Part shown: positions 11,864-22,939 of the stretch, in pieces | Position numbering within the stretch: position 1 is the stretch's first letter | How the letters are laid out: each line of letters starts with the position of its first letter | Assembly: GCA_027604185.1 (NCBI GenBank) | Contig: JADGKB010000133.1 | Span: 1 to 33,354 of the forward strand | DNA length: 33,354 nt | Source: Boothiomyces macroporosus | Lineage: Eukaryota > Chytridiomycota > Chytridiomycetes > Rhizophydiales > Terramycetaceae | Direction: 5' to 3' | Notes under the pieces: model-generated | Database searches by the model: none | The model's input: only the letters and a program-made list of their open reading frames with translations | Told to the model about the DNA's origin: nothing | Translations under genes and position numbers: made by a program

Positions 11864-12883
11864 ATGGGAGAATTAGAAACTGTGCAGCATACACTGCCGC
11901 CCTTATCGCAGTCGATATTTCATGACTGGCCGACTGAACAGCTCTCACTTTCGAAACTAAAGCCAATGCTGATTTCTCAACTTCCATTCGTAATAACATC
12001 AAAGAAAAAGAAAAAGCAAAATCAAGATATAATTACCATGTACAAAACTATAAAAATCACTCCTGTTAATTCAGCAAAATCCAGGCAAAAAAAGGAAGAA
12101 ACGCTACCGAATATAACGGTAAAGAATACGACTTTGGCACTATCGAAAATCAACTCTGATTTTATGACAGCTGTTGGACAGAGCACAAAGAGATGGCATT
12201 CGCCAAAAGCGCTCCCAGAAAACACCATTCACCTTGTGTCGAAAAAGATGGGCAGCCAGTCACTGGTAAAACCTGTTCTGTCAGAGGCAATAAAAATGCC
12301 ACTGCTGCCTGAAGAAATACTAGAAAGAAATCATAAAGCAGAATCATTCTACAAACATCAAAAAAGTCCTAATTTATACTGTCATAATTATAATGAAAAA
12401 TCAAATCGGCTGGAGCCATGGAGGTGCTTACAGAAACAGCTCCTAATGTGGGAATGCGAATATTCTCCTTTACAAATGCATAAAAACTTTAAGGGAAATA
12501 ATCCAGAGACTGTTTATTTAAAGAAATTGGAAGAGTTTGAAAAGAAATGGAAACCGCCAGCCTTACCTGTCAAAAAGGATTCGTTAGGACCATATCCATA
12601 TCCATCCCGATTCCTTGCAAAGGAAGAAAGGATGCCGATAAAACCAGAAAAACCACCTGTGCAAGATGAAGGATCAGTCAGATTAGATTTGCTACTATCG
12701 ATTTCAGAACTTAATTACTGGGCTAAATATACAATCGAACAACTGGAGCAAATATTGGAAAAGGAAGAATCAGAAATCAGTAGAGAGAAACAAAAGAGAT
12801 ATAGAGAGTATATCCAAGAATTTAAAAGGAAGCATTGTTGCTTGGTTGCTAAAATGCTGAAAAAGAATGATTTAAAGAAATAA
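11864..12883 (+). CDS. Hypothetical basic protein with C-terminal coiled coil
   Basis: A single exon of 339 aa from ATG 11864 to TAA 12881-12883. I do not recognise a family. The N-terminal half is basic and probably disordered (KKKKKQNQD near residue 50, many K/T/S). The middle has tryptophan- and proline-containing segments (LEPWRCLQKQLLMWE, KKWKPPALPVKK, GPYPYPSRF). The last ~60 residues are strongly helical and charged (IEQLEQILEKEESEI, YREYIQEFKRKHCC). It starts 84 bp after the CC2D2A stop on the same strand, so a flagellar role is conceivable by proximity only. AATAAA (12879-12884) contains the stop codon. The convergent RPEL gene ends 40 bp away. Codon use matches neighbouring genes and the frame is intact, which argues for a real gene. 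Confidence 0.7.
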   Translation: MGELETVQHTLPPLSQSIFHDWPTEQLSLSKLKPMLISQLPFVITSKKKKKQNQDIITMYKTIKITPVNSAKSRQKKEETLPNITVKNTTLALSKINSDFMTAVGQSTKRWHSPKALPENTIHLVSKKMGSQSLVKPVLSEAIKMPLLPEEILERNHKAESFYKHQKSPNLYCHNYNEKSNRLEPWRCLQKQLLMWECEYSPLQMHKNFKGNNPETVYLKKLEEFEKKWKPPALPVKKDSLGPYPYPSRFLAKEERMPIKPEKPPVQDEGSVRLDLLLSISELNYWAKYTIEQLEQILEKEESEISREKQKRYREYIQEFKRKHCCLVAKMLKKNDLKK

Positions 12884-12923
12884 ATCATTTTGCATTTTTT
12901 TAAAACGAAATTTATAGCAATAT

Positions 12924-13867
12924 TCAAGCAGAATCTGCGGCACTGAGTACCTTTTGGATCTGTTCTTGGTCAGGTCTTTCGGCAATTTGCTTGCCCAACG
13001 AATCAGTCAGAATTGCTTTTTCCAATTTCAACTTTGTTTCTTGCAAGGCTGGTGAGACATTAGATTCTAAATTAGATATATAAACACCTTTTAGAATGTT
13101 TAATTCTTCCAGCCTGGTTACGGATGGTCTCTTGGCCATGTTCTTTTTCAATTCATCTGTTGCCAAAGATTTTTCCAGGTCAATCTGTGGTCCTAGTAAA
13201 GCAGGTGCCAATTTATCATAGTTTTCTGGCAAAATGTTTCTGTCAATCAGTGATTGGGCGTCTGGTCTACGTAACTGCGTTTGGTTGATCTTATCGACCA
13301 CAAGCGATTTTTCCAATTCCACAGTAGGCCCAAGCAATGCTGGAGCTACTTTTTCAGACATTTCTGGCAAGATGTTCCTATCAATCAATTCTGATTTTGA
13401 AGGTCTTCGTGATCTATTTAGCTTGTCCGCGACAATGGATTTTTCAAGATCAAGTGCAGTACCTAGCAAACTAGGCGAAATTTTATCATAGTTCTCTGGT
13501 AAAATGTTCTGGGCAATCAATTCTTTTTTAGAAGGTCGTCGGGTTTGGTTGAGTTTATCAGCCAAAAGGGATTTCTCCAACTCTTTCGCGGCAGCTTGTA
13601 ATTTCGGAGCAACAGGAGAATCAACGATAATGTTAATATTGACAAGGTCGGACTTTTCTGGTCTGCTTTCCAAGGAATTTTTGACGGCGAGGTTCTTTAG
13701 TGCGAGATCCAAATCGACCGCTTTTGATTGTAACCCTGGATCTACACTGTAATCTGCGTAAATAACCACTAGTACCTTTTAAGATGTTTTGATCAATCAA
13801 CTACTGATAAGCTTGTCCTTACCTGCTGAGTAGAAGGTCGGTTTTCGAGCTTTTCTTGCAAATCCAT
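12924..13867 (-). CDS. RPEL-repeat protein (putative G-actin-binding)
   Basis: Spliced model complement(12924..13753, 13776..13800, 13823..13867) gives 299 aa; both introns are 22 nt and the middle exon only 25 nt. The ATG at 13867 starts directly in the first repeat. Seven degenerate repeats of about 35-55 residues follow the pattern LEKSLxADKLN..RRPSK.ELI..NILPE. The clearest three (DKLNQTRRPSKKELI, DKLNRSRRPSKSELI, INQTQLRRPDAQSLI) match the RPEL consensus RPxxxEL. The first (LENRPSTQQLIDQNIL) is complete only after splicing, which supports both introns. The last copy is degenerate (AERPDQEQIQKVL). RPEL motifs bind monomeric actin in MRTF and Phactr proteins, and repeat-only fungal proteins of this kind are known. 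No AATAAA lies next to the stop. It is divergent from the 7TM array. Confidence 0.85.
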
Positions 13868-14250
13868 TTTCACCTTTTGGTCAGGAAAACTCGTGGATAC
13901 CACGATTCTATTAAAAAAGTGGTTCAATCAGACAAGAGTATAATTTCATCTCAAATTCGAAAATAATCATCTGCCAAAATTATGTACGAAGGCGGCAACC
14001 CGAGTACCCATTGAGAATTAGAGGGCAAAGTTTCCCACACGCAGTACAACAGTCTATAGATCAATTCCAGGCAGTGCCTGCTCAATCATGTTTCATCTAG
14101 TTACGTCAACAATGTACACAAGGCGAATCAATTGTTGTGAATAACGTCGGCCCCCATCGAGAACCTGAAACCAGAAAGTGCCACTCCAAGAAAGGAAACT
14201 CAACACCTGATCTTTTCACAAGACTTGAGCTTTTTGTTTGCAAATTTGAA
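13868..14250. promoter_or_regulatory. Divergent intergenic region, RPEL gene / first 7TM gene
   Basis: This 383-bp divergent promoter region holds TTACGTCA (14101-14108), a bZIP-like half match to the CRE. An open frame extends upstream of the 7TM start from a GTG at 14137, but it has no ATG and no counterpart in the two paralogues, so it is treated as untranslated. Nothing else is evident. Confidence 0.4.
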
Positions 14251-15147
14251 ATGAGTTCAAATTCAACAGTACCATTTCCAACCGCTTATTTGCAGACATT
14301 CACAAAAAAATCACTAGTGTGGACGGACTGCATAGGCTGCGTCCTTATTATTTACGGATACTTTATCTCCAACAGAAAGAACTTGTGGAAAGTGCTCTTG
14401 GCACTTGGCCTTACTGGGTTGTTTGGAACCACTATCGAAAACTTTTTCCAGGCAAAACAGACTTGCTGTCCCGACGAAAATTACAGCTTTTTGTTGGGAA
14501 TGAATGAATTAAACTGGACTGTGTTCGAAACCAGTTGTGTATTATACTCGCTGATCAAATTGGAAACTACAATTACATCCGTACAAGTCAAGCGAATTGT
14601 TAGAGCGCTGATGGGAATATTTCTTACTTGCTTTACAATCGGCAGATGCTTCATTGGATATTTAAGAGTGGAAAGGAACACGATAATGGATAGCGTAATA
14701 GGTAATCAATGTCTGACCCTAGGCAAGGCTCACGCTTATGCGTATATCTTTTGGTTTTTGTCCGACTTGCTGATTTTCGGTTTATTGATCCACAATACAA
14801 TGATTCACATGAAGAGCAAAAAGAAGGCTGTTACACTTCTGATGCGCAATCTGTTTAGATCCAGTATCCCTAGATTCCTGATAATATCCCTCAACACTTT
14901 CTGTATTGCGCTGCTGTCCTTTTCTGCACCAGAAGTATTTGTAGATTCAAGGTTGGTGCAAAATCCTGGTGATGTTACTCCACTCCAAGATCTTAGCGAC
15001 TTTTTGTGGGCAATGAAAGGCACATATCCGGTAATCTTGTGTTAACCATAGTTGATTCTCCTGTTTGATATCCACACCACAAAGTCATTGATTATGATGT
15101 CTGCAGAGAGCGAAATGGAAAAGAATGTAAACTTGAATGCTGCTTGA
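14251..15147 (+). CDS. Seven-helix membrane protein, tandem copy 1
   Basis: Exons 14251..14701, 14723..15030, 15052..15147 (284 aa; both introns 21 nt). The start was chosen at the ATG giving MSSNSTVPFPTAYL, because all three paralogues become alignable at FPTAYLQTFTK. Seven hydrophobic segments lie at roughly 24-40, 46-67, 80-102, 115-137, 155-176, 193-214 and 238-262, with a short charged tail. Motifs conserved with copies 2 and 3 are LFGT, IENFF, LLGMNE, LNWTVFE, LIKLETT, AHAYAYIFWFL, SSIPRFLI and DFLWAMKGTYP joined by splicing to LILLFDIHTTKS. I do not recognise a named family; a receptor- or channel-like role is possible but unproven. No signal peptide is seen. AATAAA lies about 14 nt after the stop. 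Confidence 0.85.
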
Positions 15148-15478
15148 GATTCCCTTTTAAATAAATTGTAATTTTAATGTGACATTGGTAGATATCTTTT
15201 TGCTTGGGCACTGCTTCCAAGATAGCAGTGTCTAGGACTTTTCTGGAGTAGGACGATGAGTGGAACTACTCCCGATTGCTCATCGCTATGACTTTGCAGC
15301 GACAAGTATCAACCATCACGCATCCGATAGTATATCAAAGTGCTGAGCATGAGATACCACGGGGCCACAGAATTGGTGACTTTTTTTCAAAAGTGAATCT
15401 AAATGAAAGATGAGCCACTCTTCGTCCTTATGTAACCAAAACCGGGCGAAACTGTTTTACCACAGACAACTTTCAGAA
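15148..15478. promoter_or_regulatory. Spacer between 7TM copies 1 and 2
   Basis: These 331 bases hold the 3' end of copy 1 (AATAAA near 15160) and the promoter of copy 2. A 7-bp inverted repeat CACTGCT/AGCAGTG (15209-15215 and 15224-15230) could form a small hairpin. GATTGCTCATC (15274-15284) is one base from an element found before PGM and HEM13. No gene is seen. Confidence 0.35.
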
Positions 15479-16359
15479 ATGAGTGTATCCTTTCCAACCG
15501 CTTATTTGCAGACGTTCACAAAGGACGGTTTAGTATGGGCAGACTGCGTTGGCTGTGCACTATTGATATACGGATACTTTATCTCCAACAGAAAAAACTT
15601 GTGGAAGGTATTACTGGCCCTTGGAATTACAGGACTCTTTGGAACTATTATTGAAAACTTTTTCCATGCAAAGAAGCTGAGTAGTCCGGATGAAAACTGG
15701 AGCTTCTTGCTTGGAATGAACGAAATGAATTGGACTGTGTTTGAAACTAGCTGCGTTGTATACTCACTGATCAAATTAGAAACTACACTCACTTCGCTTA
15801 AAGTCAAGCGGGCAGTTAGGTTCGCAATGGGTGTATTTTTGACATGTTTTGTGATTGGAAGATTCAACATTGGATATCTTCGAGTACAGCAAAATGCCAT
15901 CATGAATCGCACGATAGGTACTTTATATTGACACAAGGCCAAGCTCATGCTTATGCTTACATATTCTGGTTTCTTGCTGATTTGCTCATATTCGCTCTAC
16001 TGATATACAACACCATTATACACATGAACAACAAAAAGAAATCCGTTTCTTTGCTAATGAATAATCTTTTCAAGTCGAGTATTCCTAGATTCATGATTAT
16101 CACCCTCAACACCCTGTGTCTCACAATTGTTTCTTTCAGTTTTTCCGAGGTCTTTGTAGATTCATCAATCATTCAAGATCCCGCATCCGTTACTCCTCTA
16201 CAGGATCTCAGTGATTTTTTATGGGCCCTAAAGGGAACCTATCCCGTAATTTATGCTTAATTCTAGTTAATTCTATTGTTTGACATTCATACGACCAAAT
16301 CATTGATAATGATGGCAGCAGAGAATGAAATGGATACGCTAAAATTGAATAAACAGTGA
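15479..16359 (+). CDS. Seven-helix membrane protein, tandem copy 2
   Basis: Exons 15479..15917, 15938..16245, 16267..16359 (279 aa; introns 20 and 21 nt). An in-frame ATG at 15410 would add 23 residues, but homology begins at MSVSFPTAYL, so 15479 is preferred. The seven helices and their conserved motifs match copy 1 (LVWADCVGC, IENFFHAK, LGMNEMNWTVFE, AHAYAYIFWFL, SSIPRFMI, DFLWALKGTYP). Both intron positions and phases equal those of copies 1 and 3, so the introns predate the duplications. Unlike copies 1 and 3, no AATAAA is seen close to the stop, so its 3' end may lie further downstream or use a variant signal. Function unknown. Confidence 0.85.
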
Positions 16360-16627
16360 AAATTTTGAACACAGAGCTCCTTAAGGGCTCCACACTCCAC
16401 ATAATGATTCTAGAATTGAAAGAAAGAGTAAGGAAATTGCAAGAACGCCAATAGAGCCTTTCCCAGCTGTCACCGTACAGTATCATTGGCTATTGGAAAA
16501 ATTCAATCACAAGAATTTTCGGTGCTCTTTGCAAATTGTTTAGCCTGAATACCCAATCTGCTTTTTGGTGGCATGATCAAATTACAAAGGTATAAATTAC
16601 AAATGTAAATTATCTCCAAAATTGGAT

Positions 16628-17525
16628 ATGGATATATATACGTCATTTCCTACCGCTTATTTGCAGACCTTTACAAAAAAGGGCCTTGTATGGACGGACT
16701 GTGTTGGATGTGCACTCCTAATTTATGGATACTTTTTGTCCAATCAAAAGCACCTTTGGAAGATACTATTGGCACTGGGAATCACTGGCTTATTTGGAAC
16801 CATAATAGAAAACTTTTTCCAAGCCAAGCAAACTTGCTGCCCTAACGAAAACTATGCTTTTCTGCTGGGAATGAATGAACTGAATTGGATGGTCTTTGAA
16901 TCTAGTTGCGTGCTATACTCATTGATTAAACTTGAAACCACCATCACTTCTACTAGAATTAAACGAGTTGTGCGAATGCTGATGGCTTTTTGTTTGACAT
17001 GTTTTACCATTGGTCGAGTGAACATTGGGTATCTTCGGGTAGAGCATAATACAATCATGGATAGCACTATCGGTTAGTTTTGTTAATGTAGGTCAAGCGC
17101 ACGCATATGCGTACATTTTCTGGTTCCTGGCTGACTTTTTGATTTTCGGTTTGCTGATTTACAACACGTTTATCCATATCAAGAGCATGAACAAGGCAGT
17201 CACTTTGTTGGTTCATACCCTGTTCAAATCAAGCATCCCGCGATTCTTGATTATTACAATCAACACGTTCTGTATTGCAGTGATATCCTTTTTCTATGCT
17301 TCTGAAGTGTTTACTGATTCCAATGTAGCTCAAGATCCAAAGACAGTTACTCCAATGCAAGATCTCAATGACTTTTTGTGGGCGATTAAAGGGACTTATC
17401 CTGTAACTTATACTTGACTCTAGTTGATTCTGTTGTTTGATATTCATACCACCAAATCCCTCATAATGATGTCTGCAGAGAATGAGATGGAAAAAACCGG
17501 TGCCAACACACTTAGCACAAACTGA
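16628..17525 (+). CDS. Seven-helix membrane protein, tandem copy 3
   Basis: Exons 16628..17072, 17092..17402, 17424..17525 (285 aa; introns 19 and 21 nt). The ATG at 16628 gives MDIYTSFPTAYL; the longer frame above it starts only with TTG. The helices and motifs are those of copies 1 and 2 (LVWTDCVGC, IENFFQAKQTCC, LLGMNELNWMVFE, AHAYAYIFWFL, SSIPRFLIITINTF, DFLWAIKGTYP). One extra residue lies in the sixth-helix region (SFFYASEVF). Copies 1 and 3 share the TCCP loop after helix 2, while copy 2 has LSSP there. AATAAA follows about 8 nt after the stop and overlaps the 3' region of the convergent PGM gene, whose stop is 33 bp away. Function unknown. Confidence 0.85.
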
Positions 17526-17558
17526 TAGACATAATAAATTGAAGTAAGTTAAACTTTA

Positions 17559-19321
<1,763 letters not shown>

Positions 19322-19803
19322 TGCGCAAACAAATTCGGGAGCGCAAATGAATCTGAGCGATGATTACTCATCATGACTCATCTTTTAATTTAAATCAAAA
19401 AGGAAAAAGAACCTTTCAGAAAGCAACAAGGCTAATTGGATAGAGGATTTCCGTATCATTTATATTTGATTGGGTTACTTTTATAAAATCAAGAGTATTG
19501 CGATCATGTGATAAGATGCGGTCCTTCTCAAGAATGATAGTCAACTCTATCCAATGAATTACATTAATCAAGGCTTGTGTATTAGTATCGCAGCGCGCAT
19601 TTAATACGGGACCAAGCAGAGTACATGTCAGACATCATTCTATATTTCAGAGCTCTTTTTCAACTTGTATAATTGAAAAATACATTTTGAAGACAAGTCT
19701 TTAAATTTATTCATTACTCCAAGTCTTTAAATTTATTCATTACTCCAAGTCTTTAAATTTATTCATTACTCCAAGTCTTTAAATTTATTCATTACTCCAA
19801 GTC
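19322..19803. promoter_or_regulatory. PGM promoter region and 3' UTR of the oxygenase gene
   Basis: This 482-bp stretch holds the PGM upstream region (GATTACTCATC at 19362-19372 next to TGACTCA at 19374-19380, a Gcn4/AP-1-type site) and, at its other end, the minisatellite 3' UTR of the minus-strand oxygenase. No gene is seen. Confidence 0.5.
19362..19380. promoter_or_regulatory. Paired bZIP-like sites GATTACTCATC and TGACTCA
   Basis: About 40-60 bp upstream of the PGM start. TGACTCA is the Gcn4/AP-1 core. The same 11-mer GATTACTCATC recurs exactly at 22487-22497 before HEM13. The role is inferred. Confidence 0.4.
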
Positions 19804-19805
19804 TT
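19695..19805. repeat. 26-bp minisatellite in a 3' UTR, one AATAAA per unit on the minus strand
   Basis: Four identical 26-bp units (19695-19720, 19721-19746, 19747-19772, 19773-19798) plus a 7-base partial copy that runs into the oxygenase stop codon (19804-19806). Read on the minus strand, each unit contains TAATGAATAAATTTAAA, so the gene has at least four copies of the canonical poly(A) signal in a row. Confidence 0.95.
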
Positions 19806-21074
19806 AGAATCCTTGGAAACACAAGTCGTAATTGGGCAGCTCGTAGCTTTCAAGTTCGGTCCCATCTATATTTTGCCAAACACTCTTGATACCATTCACT
19901 GTTCCATCCTTCATTCTTCCCAGTTTTATATCTCCACCAGGCATGCTACCTCTGTATATTCTATTGGCGCCAGTAGTGTGCTGGTTACTAATTTCTATCT
20001 TATCCCAGTATCCGACCATAAAACTTATACGTCTCTTGTCGATATCAGCAGTACCTTTGCCTGGTACAACTCCATGGAGATACTTTGAATCAAAGAATAG
20101 CACTCTGTTTTCCTTGGGTTCAACCAACCATCCTCTGTCTGCTAAATCATCCCCTAATCTTTGATTAGTAAGTATAGTAGGGCCGCCAACACCTTCAGTC
20201 AAATAAAGCACAGATGACAGTAGTGGATGTCTGAGTTCTCCTTTACCTTCATTATCACTATCATAATGGAACTGATGACCCATATAATGAGGACGGCAAT
20301 GAGCCCTAAATGAAATAATACTTACCACCACTCTCCATATCTAATATTCTTGTATTTTTCTGGAAACACTTTTTCCAGTTGTTGATATTGCAGCTTAATG
20401 TATTGTTCAACTATATTGACAGGCTCTTTACTTAAATCATAGACAAACGAAAAGTAACCAGTGTTTTTGAATTCATGGTAACCAAATTCTTTCCAAAAAG
20501 CAGACTGCGACTTGAAAACGTTGAATAATTGATTGAAGGAATTCCAGTCCAAGAAATCATCAAAGCAAGCAGCATTAGGACACTCCAAAGGAATAGTAGA
20601 GCCATAGTCGAGCACATATGATGATAATCTGTGTGTGAAATTCATTTCGTCTAGTAGCTGATACGCCTTTTCATTCTTTCCCATTTGACAGTAAATTAAA
20701 CAAAGCTTTTCCCTGGCTCTTCCAAGAAACTCTTGTTCAGCTTCCAGTAAATGGCGAGGTAGTTTAGGGTTGACAGTCATCCCAATCGCTCTTTTCAATA
20801 TCTTGATAATCATGTTCAATTTGTCTGGTGTATTTGCTAGCGCATGCATCCTATCCGCCAATTTAAACCGAATCATCACAGATTCCTTGTACTGCTCCAG
20901 CGCCAATCTATTATATTTTGTACTTTTTTTGAATTCATAATCAGAGAAATAACAGTCTGCAATCAGGTGATATATTTCGTATTTCTGGATTGGATTGGCT
21001 GTTGGGATGAGCTGCTCTAGTGCATCAATTGGGTCGGGTTGGAATTGGGCCTTCTTTAGTTTAATCGAGAACAT
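19804..21074 (-). CDS. 2-oxoglutarate/Fe(II)-dependent oxygenase with helical N-terminal half
   Basis: Spliced model complement(19804..20305, 20326..21074) gives 416 aa with one 20-nt intron. The N-terminal ~200 residues are helical and resemble TPR-like repeats (LIPTANPIQKYEIYHLIADC, KLCLIYCQMGKNEKAYQLLDE). The C-terminal half carries a jelly-roll oxygenase: HxD in FHYDSD (His 263, Asp 265), the distal iron ligand in YLHGVVPG (His 327) and a candidate 2-oxoglutarate-binding Arg near 341-342 (KRRISFMVGYWD). SVLYLTEGVGGPT is typical of the prolyl-hydroxylase-like group. The substrate is unknown. The 5' region has TCACGTGA 39 bp before the ATG. The stop opens directly into an AATAAA minisatellite. 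Confidence 0.82.
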
Positions 21075-21112
21075 TGAAAAAAATTACATTTTGGAACTTT
21101 CAATTCAAATAG

Positions 21113-21120
21113 TCACGTGA
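21113..21120. promoter_or_regulatory. E-box palindrome TCACGTGA before the oxygenase gene
   Basis: It lies 39 bp upstream of the start at 21074. The identical 10-mer AGTCACGTGA occurs at 28811-28820 before RPL4. It matches Cbf1/bHLH-type sites. The role is inferred. Confidence 0.35.
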
Positions 21121-21280
21121 TGAATTGGATGCTTACTCACAATGATCAAAACTGCCGCTAAAAGAGTAATCCAACCGCTCCAGAACGTATTGTAACCGAG
21201 TGATAATCCACAATCTCAAAGACCTATCAAGTCGGATCAAAGATACTTTACAACAAAGATACTATACATTTCAAATATAT

Positions 21281-22428
21281 TTATTTAACCCATTCTCTAG
21301 GCTTGCGCAATACTTGCAATAACTCGTCTTCTTTGCTTCCAAGAATAGGAGAGTGCATGTACTGCCATCTAGCAGTTAAAGGCAAGCTCATCAACACACT
21401 TTCAATTCTTACACCTACATTAGAAACAGTTACCTGGAGTAACCAATCCAAACTTGGTGCCTCTGTCAATTACCAAATTAAATTCAACATATCGCCCTCT
21501 ACGAAGTTGTTGCCATTCTTTTTCTGCTTTTGTGTATGGCATATCTTTGCGCTTTGCAATAATAGGAAGATATTGGTGAACTAGAGCATGAGCACAGTCA
21601 TAAACAAAGTGATAAGTCTTTTTAGGATCAGTGTCCAAATCATCAAAGAAAATACCACCAACACCTCTAGCTTCTCCACGATGAGTAAGGAAAAAGTATT
21701 CATCACACCATTTTTTGAATTTAGGGTAGTAGGATTCGTCATGTTTATCGCAGGCTTCTTTAATCACCTTATGGAAATGCATTGCATCTTCAGGATAGAG
21801 ATACGATGGAGTCAAGTCAGTGCCTTTGTTAATTAATAGTACCTCCTCCAAACCATGAAGCTACACTTTCCTCTGACCCATCTTCTCTCAATTCAAAGTA
21901 TCTGTAATTTGCATGAAAAGTAGGAGCATGTGGATTTACAGGATGCATTACCATAGATACACCAGCTACAAACATATTGTACTTTTTGTTGTCATCCAAG
22001 TTCATTGGTTTCCTGGATCTCATGTGTTGCAACATTGGTTTGGGAGCTGGAGATGAAATAACAGAGAAATTGACTCCAGCCTAATATTAAATCTAAAGTA
22101 CTTTTTCAAAGACTTTGCCATCTTGCAACACAGCAGATACACCATACCCACCTTCCTTTCTTTTCCAGCTATCCAGCTCAAACTTTTTACCATCTGGTCC
22201 TTCAAACTGCTCTAATCCGCTAACCATCTCTCTCTGAATATCTTTGACCAACTGTTCCATCTTTACCGACAACGGGTATGAAGAAGCAACATCAGACTTT
22301 TCATTTTGAACGGATGGGATCAGTAATTTCTGTTCCGCCTTTACTTTTTGAATTGGGATTGCGGCAATAGTAACTCCTGCCAGGGAGCCTATTAGAATGC
22401 GGGAGGAAAGTCTGTTCAAGATTCCCAT
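21281..22428 (-). CDS. HEM13: Coproporphyrinogen III oxidase, oxygen-dependent
   Basis: Spliced model complement(21281..21414, 21434..21823, 21843..22080, 22102..22428) gives 362 aa with introns of 19, 19 and 21 nt. It catalyses oxidative decarboxylation of coproporphyrinogen III to protoporphyrinogen IX in haem synthesis. Signature segments are [30 protein letters not shown] (joined by splicing at 21824-21842), [34 protein letters not shown] and [17 protein letters not shown] (joined at 21415-21433), then PRMW-like PREWVK at the end. The N-terminus ([14 protein letters not shown]...AAIP) is basic then hydrophobic, suggesting mitochondrial targeting or intermembrane-space anchoring. AATAAA (21280-21285, minus) contains the stop. 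The product fits the haem-rich electron-transfer genes elsewhere in the window. Confidence 0.95.
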
Positions 22429-22939
22429 TATTTGTAAAACATTTTTTCTTTACCAGGTGATTTATACTCGCACGACTATGAATGAAGATTACTCATCGAA
22501 TGCAACCCATAGTCTAATAATTTGTCGAATCGCAGTCCTTATTGGGGTTCTAAGGTTGGTTTTTTCCTGTCTTTTAGTTTGCTGGGTTTATACATGAGTT
22601 AAGCAACTCGTTGATGCAACTATTATTCAAGTGAGTTTCTGGTACTGGCGATTAACTACAACTTGGGATCGTTAAAAAAGAAGTGTTGGGAAACCACTTG
22701 GCGTGCTAATAGAACAATTCAGAGAGAATTTTCATTCAGATTATAACAGCAGATGCCAACTACCAAATGCCAGCTACTCAGATTGAATTGCCCGATATGA
22801 AAGCGCATCCAATCAACTACAGAGGGGATTGCAAGACGTTGTTCCAACTAAGCAGTGAGAACCATCAGACAATAAACACTTTTTGAGGATAGGTTTGCTT
22901 GGACTTTGCTGACGGAGAAAAAAAAAGTTTACATCCCTA
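22429..22939. promoter_or_regulatory. Divergent promoter region HEM13 / Tma46
   Basis: These 511 bases lie between divergent starts. GATTACTCATC (22487-22497) is an exact copy of the element before PGM. A purine-rich run precedes the Tma46 start. No supported ORF or RNA gene is seen. Confidence 0.4.

Noticed and set aside
14137..14250. N-terminal extension of 7TM copy 1 (38 residues)
   Set aside because: It opens with GTG, has no counterpart in the paralogues, and homology starts at the ATG at 14251.
15001..15147. Opsin-type retinal lysine in the last helix of the 7TM proteins
   Set aside because: The Lys is conserved, but neither the microbial DxxxK pattern nor the animal NPxxY context follows it; kept only as a remark.
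15209..15230. 7-bp inverted repeat as a terminator or structured RNA
   Set aside because: A single short stem in AT-rich DNA is expected by chance, and eukaryotic genes do not need such terminators.
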